Below are positions 35,761 through 42,866 of a stretch of 64,000 bases of DNA, piece after piece. The translations under genes were made by a program, and so were the position numbers. Position 1 is the first letter of the stretch, and every line of letters begins with the position of its first letter. Source of the DNA: Streptomyces monomycini (GTDB lineage: Bacteria; Actinomycetota; Actinomycetes; Streptomycetales; Streptomycetaceae); the NCBI RefSeq assembly GCF_022271435.1, contig NZ_JAFIQY010000011.1, positions 62,001 through 126,000 on the forward strand. Direction: 5' to 3'. Below the pieces are notes generated by a model that saw nothing but the letters and a program-made list of their open reading frames with translations, had not been told where the DNA came from and searched no databases.

Positions 35761-37014
35761 ATGCCCGCTTCCTCCAAGGCGTCCGCCCCGCCCCCCGCCA
35801 CACCGCCCATGCCCACCTGGGATCCAAAGCCGGTCAACGTCCGGCCCTTCCCCTGGCTGCGCCCGACCATCCGGATACGGCTCACCCTGCTGTACGGCGG
35901 CATGTTCCTGATGGCGGGCATCGTGCTGCTCACGATCATCTACATGCTGGCCGCCAACGCGCTCCAGGAAGGCAGCGAGCTGCCCGTCAAGATCCTCCGG
36001 GGCAACTTCGCCGCCACCAGCAACGTCTGCGACCTGCCCAGCCAGACCTCCGGAGAGATCTTCACCCAGGCGATCCAGAGCTGCCTCCAGCACCAGCGGG
36101 CGCAGGCCCTGAACACCCTGCTCAACCGTTCCCTGCTGGCGCTGCTGGGCCTGACCGTCGTCGCGTTCGCCTTCGGGTACGCGATGGCGGGGCGGGTGCT
36201 GTCGCCGCTGGGGCGGATCACCCGGACCGCGCAGCGGGTGGCGGGCTCGGACCTGCACCGCCGCATCGAGCTGGGCGGTCCGGACGACGAGCTCAAGGAG
36301 CTGGCCGACACCTTCGACGAGATGCTGGACCGGCTGGACCGGGCCTTCGAGTCGCAGCGCCGTTTCGTGGCCAACGCCTCGCACGAGCTGCGCACGCCGC
36401 TGGCGATCAACCGGACGCTGCTGGAGGTCCAGCTCGCCGACCCGGACGCCTCGCCGGAGCTGGCGCAGCTGGGCAAGACGCTGCTGGCGACCAACGAGCG
36501 CAGTGAGCAGCTGGTCGAGGGCCTGCTGCTGCTGGCCCGCAGCGAGAACAAGATCGTGGACAAGAAGCCGGTGGATCTGGCCGAGGTGGCCTCGCAGGCC
36601 GTCGACCAGACCCGCGCCGAGGCCCAGGCCAAGGGCGTGGAGATCCGCGGCGTGCGCCAGCAGGCGTTCGTCCAGGGCAACGGCGTACTGCTGGAGCGCA
36701 TCGCGCTCAACCTCGTGCAGAACGCGGTGCGCTACAACACGGCCCAGGACGGGTGGGTGGAGGTCATGACCGAGCCGCAGCAGGGCTGCGCGGTGCTGGT
36801 CGTCTCCAACACCGGCCCGGCCGTCCCGGCCTACGAGGTGGAGAACCTCTTCGAGCCGTTCCGCCGCCTGCGCACGGAACGCACCGGCAGCGACAAGGGC
36901 GTCGGCCTCGGCCTGTCCATCGTGCGGTCCGTGGTGCGCGCGCACGACGGCAGCATCACGGCCACGCCGCGCGAGGGCGGCGGACTGGAGATGCGGGTCG
37001 TCCTGCCGCTGTGA
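35761..37014 (+). CDS. cutS: Sensor histidine kinase CutS
   Basis: This is a 417-residue membrane kinase. TM1 spans about 41-64, a short extracytoplasmic loop about 65-118, and TM2 about 119-143, followed by HAMP (LSPLGRITRTAQRVAGSD), HisKA with the phosphoacceptor His in FVANASHELRTPLAINRTLL, and an HATPase domain (NLVQNAVRYN, GVGLGLSIVRS). The loop carries exactly two cysteines, C90 and C108, consistent with published ideas that CutS senses extracellular disulphide folding. It is cotranscribed with cutR and followed by a terminator. Confidence 0.92.
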   Translation: MPASSKASAPPPATPPMPTWDPKPVNVRPFPWLRPTIRIRLTLLYGGMFLMAGIVLLTIIYMLAANALQEGSELPVKILRGNFAATSNVCDLPSQTSGEIFTQAIQSCLQHQRAQALNTLLNRSLLALLGLTVVAFAFGYAMAGRVLSPLGRITRTAQRVAGSDLHRRIELGGPDDELKELADTFDEMLDRLDRAFESQRRFVANASHELRTPLAINRTLLEVQLADPDASPELAQLGKTLLATNERSEQLVEGLLLLARSENKIVDKKPVDLAEVASQAVDQTRAEAQAKGVEIRGVRQQAFVQGNGVLLERIALNLVQNAVRYNTAQDGWVEVMTEPQQGCAVLVVSNTGPAVPAYEVENLFEPFRRLRTERTGSDKGVGLGLSIVRSVVRAHDGSITATPREGGGLEMRVVLPL

Positions 37015-37033
37015 GGGCCGCAGACGGGCGGCG

Positions 37034-37067
37034 AGCCGCGGGTGAGGGTGCGGCCCCACCCGCGGCT
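37034..37067 (+). terminator. Terminator after cutS
   Basis: AGCCGCGGGTG (37034-37044) and CACCCGCGGCT (37057-37067) form an 11-bp perfect stem 20 bp after the stop codon. The rest of the 545-bp gap to 37558 is untranslated leader or promoter DNA, with a small inverted repeat ATCACG/CGTGAT at 37333-37353 and no supported gene. Confidence 0.65.
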
Positions 37068-37558
37068 CCCGGCGCGCCCTGCTGTCCTTTTTGACCCGGG
37101 ACCCCACCTCTTGGCACTCTTGGTCGCCCTCCGCACGCCGGTCACCCCGGCTTGACGTGACGGCGGGCGGCCATGGATCCTTCGCCGAGTTCGCTTTGCG
37201 CTGAATTCCTCCGGTCCGCCCGACGGCCCGTCCGTGTGTGATCCCTCACAGGCGCGAGATTCGCGCCACCCACTCTCCGTGATCGGAACGGTTGGCGGAA
37301 GGCCGGGAAAATCCGGGTTTCCAGGGGCCTTGATCACGGGAAGTACACGTGATGGCGTGCGCGAGGTGCGACATTCGGACCGTGTACGGTCCTGATCGCC
37401 ATCCAAACCGATCACCTCTTCAGGGGTGCGGTTGGGTGTCGATTGAGTAACAGACCTTGATGTGAGGCAAAATCTCCGCCTCAGGTCGGGCACAAGTCCG
37501 GCCTCTCACGCGTTACGTGCGCTGGAGACACCGCAGACACCCAGAGGGGGAGAGCGAC

Positions 37559-37861
37559 ATGGCTACGGATTACGACACCCCACGCAAGACAGATGACGAC
37601 CTCAACGAGGACAGCATCGAAGAACTGAAGTCGCGGCGGAACGACAAGTCCGCCTCGGCCGTCGACGTCGACGAGTTCGAGCAGGCCGAGGGCCTGGAAC
37701 TGCCCGGCGCCGACCTTTCCAACGAAGAACTCGCCGTCCGGGTGCTGCCGAAGCAGCAGGACGAGTTCACGTGCATGAGCTGCTTCCTGGTCCACCACCG
37801 CAGCCAGCTGGCCGCCGAGGACAAGAACGGCCAGCCGATCTGCCGCGACTGCGCGGCCTGA
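37559..37861 (+). CDS. DUF4193 family protein
   Basis: This is a 100-residue acidic actinobacterial protein. A zinc-ribbon-like pair of cysteines is visible in FTCMSCFLVHHR and ICRDCAA at the C-terminus, and the N-terminal half is highly charged (DEDS/KSRRNDKS). The start ATG follows GGGGAGAG. Function unknown; the family is widespread and conserved in position before an EcsC-like protein. Confidence 0.87.
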   Translation: MATDYDTPRKTDDDLNEDSIEELKSRRNDKSASAVDVDEFEQAEGLELPGADLSNEELAVRVLPKQQDEFTCMSCFLVHHRSQLAAEDKNGQPICRDCAA

Positions 37862-37876
37862 GGACCGGTCGACGCC

Positions 37877-38707
37877 GTGGCAGGCGTGAACCCGTTCCGT
37901 AAGGGACGCAAGGGCGAGAAAGGCCCGGCGGCCGGCGCACGATCACGCGACGAAAACGCGCCCGTGCCCGCCGACCCGACCGCCCTGCCCGCGGAGCGGA
38001 CGACCGACGCACCGGAGGAGCGAGGCCGTGCGGCCTCGCTCGTGGCGGCCGTGGGCCGCGGCACCAGGAAAGGCGGCGCGGGCGCCCGCAAGGGCCTGAC
38101 GACGGTCGCCGAGCGCATCATCGACAACGTCCCGCGGATCCCGGTCCGTGACCTGGCGACGTTGCGCCGGCAGTTCCCCGGTCTGACCCCCGAGGAACTG
38201 GCCGACAAGCTGGTCGCCGGTGCCACCCGGGGCACCGCCACCGTCGGTGCGGGGGTGGGCGCGGCGGCGATGCTGCCGGTACCGCCCGCCATGCCGGCCG
38301 AGCTGGCCGCCGAGATCGTCGGGGTGGCCTCCGTGGAGATCAAACTCATCGCCGAGCTCCACGAGGTCTACGGCCTGCGCCCGCCGGGCACGCTCCGGCA
38401 GCGCGCCACCGCCTACCTGACGTCCTGGACCGGGGAGCGCGGCATCGACGTCACCAAGCCCACGACCGTCAACGCGGCGCTGGGCGGCCAGATGAAGCGC
38501 GAGCTGCGCCAGCAGATCATGAAGCGCACCCTGCGCAACCTGCCGAACCTGACACCGTTCATGGTCGGCGCCGCGGTCGGCGCGGTGATGAACCGCCGGG
38601 ACACCGCAAAGCTCGCGGACAAGATCCGCAAGGACCTGCGCGCCAGACAGGTGCCGTGGGACGCCCTGCCGCACGCCGAGGCCCTGCCGCCGGAAGACGG
38701 CCGCTGA
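37877..38707 (+). CDS. EcsC-like conserved protein
   Basis: This is a 276-residue protein, GTG start, 15 bp after the DUF4193 gene. The N-terminal 75 residues are charged and disordered. Residues about 90-265 resemble EcsC-type proteins: GVGAAAMLPVPPAMPAELAAE and VASVEIKLIAELHEVYGLRP form hydrophobic helices, and a second helical hairpin follows (TPFMVGAAVGAVMNRR). Likely membrane-associated. Role unknown. Confidence 0.7.
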   Translation: MAGVNPFRKGRKGEKGPAAGARSRDENAPVPADPTALPAERTTDAPEERGRAASLVAAVGRGTRKGGAGARKGLTTVAERIIDNVPRIPVRDLATLRRQFPGLTPEELADKLVAGATRGTATVGAGVGAAAMLPVPPAMPAELAAEIVGVASVEIKLIAELHEVYGLRPPGTLRQRATAYLTSWTGERGIDVTKPTTVNAALGGQMKRELRQQIMKRTLRNLPNLTPFMVGAAVGAVMNRRDTAKLADKIRKDLRARQVPWDALPHAEALPPEDGR

Positions 38708-38830
38708 GAACCCGGCCGGAGGCCGAACGGGTCGCTCCGCAACCTCCGGGACGCCGTCCCGCACCCTCGGGAAGGCCCCTGTGCCGCCCGACGGCGCCCT
38801 GCCTGGCCCGGCGAGCCCCCCGGGGTCGGT

Positions 38831-39274
38831 TCAGGTCCGTACGGCCGCCAGCGCGGCCACCAGGCGCTCCGGCTCACGGGTCGAGAGGTACGCGTACGGA
38901 GTCGGGTCCGCCGGGTCCGTGATCTCCACCCGCACAGCGGTGCGGATGTAGCTGCGCAGCAGCATGAAGGCGCGGGTGTCGGCCTTGTGCGTACGCCACG
39001 CCACCGCCTCCTCGGGGTCCAGCGCCCGGGCCTCGCCCAGCGCCGCCACCGGGATCCGGGCGTCGCCCGCGATCAGCGAGTCACCCACGACGCGGATCCG
39101 TACCGAGCCGTACGAGCTGACCGCCACCGCGGACAGTGCCGCGCCGCCGATCAGCCCGCCGAGCATCGGCAGCGTGCCCAGCGGGAGCAGCATCAGGGCG
39201 CAGGCCACGCCGATCAGGCCGGCGATCACCCACCAGGAGCGGGGCGCGGTGAGGCGTTCTTCGTACGACTGCAT
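38831..39274 (-). CDS. DUF3093 family membrane protein
   Basis: This is a 147-residue protein with two N-terminal transmembrane helices (WWVIAGLIGVACALMLLPLG, PMLGGLIGGAALSAVAVSSY) and a soluble C-terminal domain with EEAVAWRTHKADTRAFMLLR and YAYLSTREPERLVAAL, typical of DUF3093. ATG 39274 has GGAG upstream; the earlier ATG at 39349 overlaps the divergent thioesterase gene and is rejected. It is divergent from the next gene with 58 bp between the starts. Confidence 0.87.
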   Translation of the reverse strand: MQSYEERLTAPRSWWVIAGLIGVACALMLLPLGTLPMLGGLIGGAALSAVAVSSYGSVRIRVVGDSLIAGDARIPVAALGEARALDPEEAVAWRTHKADTRAFMLLRSYIRTAVRVEITDPADPTPYAYLSTREPERLVAALAAVRT

Positions 39275-39332
39275 GGCTCCAGCTTGGCACGGCGGCGCGG
39301 GCCGGTTACGCGCGCGGGTAGGGTCTGCACTC

Positions 39333-39926
39333 GTGAGTGGAACCGACAAGGCCCCGACGCGGCTGACGCCACCGGCCGACGCCGTCGCCCCGGTGCGGCA
39401 CCCCGACGCCCCCGCGCCCGGAGAACTCCTCGGCGCGCACTACGACCACTGCTTCGGCTGCGGCGCGGCGCAGGCCCACGGCCTGCAGCTGCAGGCCCGC
39501 GCCGAGGACGGCGTGCGGGTGACCGCCGAGTTCACGGTCAAGGAGGCCCACCAGGGCGCTCCCGGCCTCGCGCACGGCGGGGTGCTGGCCACCGCTCTGG
39601 ACGAGACGCTGGGTTCGCTGAACTGGCTGCTCCGGGTGATCGCGGTGACCGGCCGGCTGGAGACCGACTTCCTGCGGCCCGTACCGGTCGGCACGGTGCT
39701 GCACCTGGACGCGGAGATAACCGCCGTCCACGGCCGGAAGATCTACTCGACGGCGGTGGGCCGGATCGGCGGACCCGAAGGACCGGTCGCGGTGCGCGCC
39801 GACGCCGTCTTCGTCGAGGTCAAGGTCGACCACTTCATCGACAACGGAAGGCCGGCCGAGATCCAGGCCGCGATGGCCGATCCGGACCAGGTCAGACGAG
39901 CTCGTGCTTTTGAGGTGAACCCGTGA
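39333..39926 (+). CDS. PaaI-family thioesterase
   Basis: This is a 197-residue hotdog-fold protein. The conserved catalytic segment is LAHGGVLATALDETLG (about 85-100), and CFGCGAAQAHGLQLQAR is the variable N-terminal loop seen in actinobacterial homologues. It hydrolyses acyl-CoA thioesters. The GTG start 39333 follows GGTAGGG. Its stop overlaps the GTG of dut by 4 bp, so the genes are coupled. Confidence 0.86.
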   Translation: MSGTDKAPTRLTPPADAVAPVRHPDAPAPGELLGAHYDHCFGCGAAQAHGLQLQARAEDGVRVTAEFTVKEAHQGAPGLAHGGVLATALDETLGSLNWLLRVIAVTGRLETDFLRPVPVGTVLHLDAEITAVHGRKIYSTAVGRIGGPEGPVAVRADAVFVEVKVDHFIDNGRPAEIQAAMADPDQVRRARAFEVNP

Positions 39927-40444
39927 GTCAGGTACGCAATCCGGTGGATGTGCTGATCCGGCGTCTGGACCCGGAGGTGCCGATTCCCGCCTACGGTCAT
40001 CCCGGTGACGCGGGCGCCGACCTGGTGACCACCGAGGCGGCGGAACTCGCGCCGGGGGAGCGGACGGTGCTCCCCACCGGAGTGTCCCTCGCCCTGCCCG
40101 ACGGGTATGCGGCGTTCGTGCACCCCCGCTCGGGCCTGGCCGCCCGGTGCGGAGTGGCGCTGGTGAATGCCCCCGGGACGGTGGATGCCGGGTACCGTGG
40201 GGAAATCAAGGTGATCGTGGTCAATCTGGACCCGCGCGAGAGTGTGCGGTTCGAGAGGTTCGACCGGATCGCCCAACTGGTCGTCCAGCAGGTCGAGAAG
40301 GTGCGCTTCCACGAGGTGGCGGAACTTCCCGGCTCGGCGCGGGCCGAGGGGGGATTCGGTTCCACCGGCGGTCATGCGGCGGTGGACGGCTCCACGGGTG
40401 GGAATGGATACGCATCGGTCGGTGCCGACCGGGAAGGACAGTGA
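39923..40444 (+). CDS. dut: dUTP diphosphatase (dUTPase)
   Basis: This is a 173-residue trimeric dUTPase. All five motifs are visible: HPGDAGADL, PRSGLAARCG, GTVDAGYRGEIKV, RIAQLVVQ, and GGFGSTGG. It hydrolyses dUTP to dUMP, keeping uracil out of DNA and supplying thymidylate synthesis. A non-conserved Gly-rich tail of about 20 residues follows motif 5. It overlaps the thioesterase gene and precedes the DUF3710 gene by one base. Confidence 0.93.
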   Translation: MSQVRNPVDVLIRRLDPEVPIPAYGHPGDAGADLVTTEAAELAPGERTVLPTGVSLALPDGYAAFVHPRSGLAARCGVALVNAPGTVDAGYRGEIKVIVVNLDPRESVRFERFDRIAQLVVQQVEKVRFHEVAELPGSARAEGGFGSTGGHAAVDGSTGGNGYASVGADREGQ

Positions 40445-40445
40445 C

Positions 40446-41225
40446 GTGTTCGGTCGTCGCAAGAAGAACGAGGCTCCCGCAGAGTCGGTCCCAGCAGCGG
40501 AAGCCGCCGACGAGACGGCCTCGGACGAGACCTTTGCGGACGAGGGTGCCGGGTCCGGCGAGGAGCAGCGGGTGAACCTGCCCCCGGCCCCCCGTCCCGA
40601 CGGCCCCTGGGACCTCTCCGAGGTCACGGACGCCGCCGAGGGCCGGGTGGACCTGGGCGGCATGTTCGTGCCCGGCGTCGAGGGCATGGAGCTGCGGGTG
40701 GAGGTCGCGGGCGACGCGATCGTCGCGGCGACCGTGGTCCTCCAGGACAGCGCCGTGCAGCTCCAGGCGTTCGCCGCGCCCAAGAAGGAGGGCATCTGGG
40801 GCGAGGTCCGCGAGGAGATCGGCGTCGGGATCACCCAGCAGGGCGGCGTCATCGACGAGGTCGAGGGCCCGCTGGGCTGGGAACTGCGCGCGCAGGTCCC
40901 CGTACAGCTCCCGGACGGCACCAACGGCGTCCAGGTCGTGCGCTTCGTCGGCGTCGACGGCCCGCGCTGGTTCCTGCGCGGCGTCATCTCCGGCCAGGGC
41001 GCGGTCCAGCCCGAGGCGGCCGGCATCCTGGAGCACATCTTCAAGGACACCGTGGTCGTCCGCGGCGAGGCCCCCATGGCCCCTCGCGACCCGATCGTCC
41101 TCAAGCTCCCCGACGACGCCCAGATGGTCCCCGACGGCGTCCAGCAGGAGCCCGCGGAAACCTCCCGCTTCGGCGGCGGCGTCGAACGGCTGGAACGCGG
41201 CCCGGAAATCACCGAGATCCGCTGA
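40446..41225 (+). CDS. DUF3710 family protein
   Basis: This is a 259-residue actinobacterial protein of unknown function commonly found next to dut. The N-terminal 40 residues are acidic and disordered; the conserved domain (about 45-235) includes VNLPPAPRPDGPWDLSEVTD, GIWGEVREEIGVGI and GVDGPRWFLRGVISGQGA. Its GTG lies 2 bp after the dut stop. It ends before a wobble-containing hairpin terminator. Confidence 0.88.
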   Translation: MFGRRKKNEAPAESVPAAEAADETASDETFADEGAGSGEEQRVNLPPAPRPDGPWDLSEVTDAAEGRVDLGGMFVPGVEGMELRVEVAGDAIVAATVVLQDSAVQLQAFAAPKKEGIWGEVREEIGVGITQQGGVIDEVEGPLGWELRAQVPVQLPDGTNGVQVVRFVGVDGPRWFLRGVISGQGAVQPEAAGILEHIFKDTVVVRGEAPMAPRDPIVLKLPDDAQMVPDGVQQEPAETSRFGGGVERLERGPEITEIR

Positions 41226-41256
41226 CGTGCGGCGTCTTCCGACGCCCCTTCACCTC

Positions 41257-41285
41257 GCTCCCGTAACCCTCGCGGTTGCGGGAGC
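41257..41285 (+). terminator. Terminator of the dut-DUF3710 operon
   Basis: GCTCCCGTAACC (41257-41268) pairs with GGTTGCGGGAGC (41274-41285) with one G:U pair and a 5-base loop. Confidence 0.7.
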
Positions 41286-41346
41286 GACGTGCGTAACGGC
41301 CCGCCGGAGCACTCCCGCTACGGGGCGGACGGTCCCGGTGTGCCAC

Positions 41347-41406
41347 GCTTCCTCCGATTCGAGGGCGGTGCTCGCCTGCCCTCCCGGACCGTGAATCGGA
41401 GGAAGC
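41347..41406 (+). promoter_or_regulatory. Nested hairpin hiding the ribosome binding site of the nuclease gene
   Basis: GCTTCCTCCGATTC (41347-41360) and GAATCGGAGGAAGC (41393-41406) are perfect 14-bp complements. An inner stem GAGGGC (41361-41366)/GCCCTC (41378-41383) stacks directly on the 5' arm. The 3' arm contains the GGAGGAAG Shine-Dalgarno, only 7 bases before the GTG at 41413. The folded RNA would block translation; as DNA it could also be an operator. Control of the downstream gene is inferred. Confidence 0.65.
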
Positions 41407-41412
41407 ACTTCC

Positions 41413-42444
41413 GTGCGCGTTCTCATATCGCCTTCCTACGGGAGTCCAGCGACACGTCGCCACTGGACCGACACCGTCGATCAGCCCGTGGCCTTCACCG
41501 ACGACAAGTACGCCGATGCGCTGACCGCAGATCAGCGCACCCGGCTGCAGGCTGCCCATCCGGACGGCACGGCGTGTTTCTGGGGCGCGGTGCCCAAGCA
41601 CGATACGAAGCTGCACGATGTCGTGCCCGGCGACATCGTGTTGTTCACCGGGCAGAACAAGGTGCGGGCGGTGGGGGAGATCGGGACGATCTTCCGCAAC
41701 GCCGAACTGGCCGACCTCTTATGGCCTCCGACGCGGGGCGGCCCCAGCTGGCACACCATCTACACCGTGCTGGACCTGGCCGAGGTGGACATCCCGTACA
41801 CCGAACTGAACGCCGTGCTCGGTTACCAGCCGCACCACACCCACCCGGGACTGAAGGTCCTGCGCGGTGACAAGGCGCAGTCCGTTCTGGACGCCTTCAT
41901 GATCACTTCTGGTCTGTTCTTCAGCCGGGCTTGCGCGGAAACGGTCCCCGCACCGACCGCGGACGAGGCCCGCGAAGCCGTCCGCCGGGCTGCGGCGGAG
42001 GAACTGCGCACCTCCTCGACCACGTACCGGAGGACCGGGCGGCTCATCGTCGTCGACCGCCGGGAAGCCCGGCTGGTGGCTGCCTACCGGGAGCACCTCG
42101 CGTCCTGCGGGCGAGGACCAGCGGACCGCTTCTACTGCCGGTCGGGCATCAGCGATCTCTACCTCGACGATGCCGAAGGCGCTGAGCTCATCGAGGCCAA
42201 GAGCGACGCCTCGCACCAGTGCGTCCGCCAGGCGCTCGGTCAGCTGCTGGACTACGCGCCGTACTGCCCGGCGCCGCCCGATCGCCTGAGTACTCTGCTC
42301 CCGTCCCTGCCGGCGCGCACAGACCTCGCTCTCCTGCATCGCTACGGCATCGACTGCATCCACCGGAACACCTCGGGGGCTTTTGTGCGGGCCGAGGCTC
42401 CGGCGGAGCGCCGCGAACTGATGCGGTCGCTCTGGTCCTCCTGA
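41413..42444 (+). CDS. Predicted EVE/PUA-like plus PD-(D/E)XK nuclease (restriction-type)
   Basis: This is a 343-residue protein of unknown family name. Residues 1-160 have the look of an EVE/PUA-like reader domain: VVPGDIVLFTGQNKVRAVGE then IFRN and a Trp-rich GGPSWHTIYTVLDL. Residues about 200-343 contain a likely PD-(D/E)XK core, ISDLYL (Asp248) then ELIEAKS (Glu261-x-Lys263), followed by the RQALGQLLDYAPY helix. This layout suggests a nuclease that binds modified or unusual bases. It sits alone between the DUF3710 gene and kdp, with lower third-position GC than its neighbours. The ribosome site lies inside an inverted repeat. The start GTG fits GGAGGAAG. Confidence 0.6.
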   Translation: MRVLISPSYGSPATRRHWTDTVDQPVAFTDDKYADALTADQRTRLQAAHPDGTACFWGAVPKHDTKLHDVVPGDIVLFTGQNKVRAVGEIGTIFRNAELADLLWPPTRGGPSWHTIYTVLDLAEVDIPYTELNAVLGYQPHHTHPGLKVLRGDKAQSVLDAFMITSGLFFSRACAETVPAPTADEAREAVRRAAAEELRTSSTTYRRTGRLIVVDRREARLVAAYREHLASCGRGPADRFYCRSGISDLYLDDAEGAELIEAKSDASHQCVRQALGQLLDYAPYCPAPPDRLSTLLPSLPARTDLALLHRYGIDCIHRNTSGAFVRAEAPAERRELMRSLWSS

Positions 42445-42578
42445 CCAGTGCCGCCACCGGCGCTCCTCCCAGAGCGCCCGATCGGCTCGAAACCCGCGCC
42501 CCGATGGGCCGTACTCCCTTTCGACGGGGTGCGGCCCATCACCGTTTCCGCAGGTCAGATCGGTAAGCGTATGAGAAT

Positions 42579-42619
42579 CGTCAACGGTGCGCTAATGGCC
42601 GTAAGGGAGGCGTCAACGG
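42579..42619 (+). repeat. 32-bp spaced direct repeat before kdp
   Basis: CGTCAACGG occurs at 42579-42587 and 42611-42619, 32 bp apart (three helical turns), in the 244-bp region upstream of the kdp genes. It could be a binding site for KdpE, but no other evidence is available. Confidence 0.35.
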
Positions 42620-42688
42620 CGGTCGGAAACGGTCATGTTGGCGGTTTGCTCTAGGTGTCCGTTCAACCGAACCCACTAGGAGCACCCG

Positions 42689-42772
42689 ATGGCCGACGTG
42701 GCCTTCGTCGTCACCATGCTCGCGGTCTTCGCGCTGGTGGCCCTCGTCGCCAAGGGGGTGACGAGGCTGTGA
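42689..42772 (+). CDS. 27-codon hydrophobic ORF overlapping kdpF
   Basis: ATG with AGGAG upstream encodes 27 residues, most of them a single hydrophobic helix (VAFVVTMLAVFALVALVA) ending in KGVTRL. Its TGA stop overlaps the GTG of kdpF by two bases. It is too short to assign. It may be a leader peptide or a small membrane subunit of the Kdp system, and translational coupling to kdpF is likely. Confidence 0.6.
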   Translation: MADVAFVVTMLAVFALVALVAKGVTRL

Positions 42773-42858
42773 CCGTCGAGAACGTCGTCGGGCTGGTCGT
42801 CGCGATCGCCCTGCTCGGCTACCTGGTCCTCGCCCTCGTCTTCCCGGAGAGGTTCTGA
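42769..42858 (+). CDS. kdpF: Potassium-transporting ATPase subunit KdpF
   Basis: This 29-residue membrane peptide matches KdpF in length and sequence style: VVGLVVAIALLGYLVLALVFPERF, with the conserved Pro-Glu-Arg-Phe-like end. KdpF is a lipid-like stabiliser of the KdpFABC complex. The GTG start overlaps the upstream stop; kdpA begins 9 bp after its stop. Confidence 0.85.
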   Translation: MTVENVVGLVVAIALLGYLVLALVFPERF

Positions 42859-42866
42859 GCGTCCCG

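Noticed and set aside
41347..41406. Inverted repeat as a mobile element end
   Set aside because: The two arms are only 32 bp apart and enclose no transposase; the ribosome site in one arm makes a regulatory hairpin more likely.
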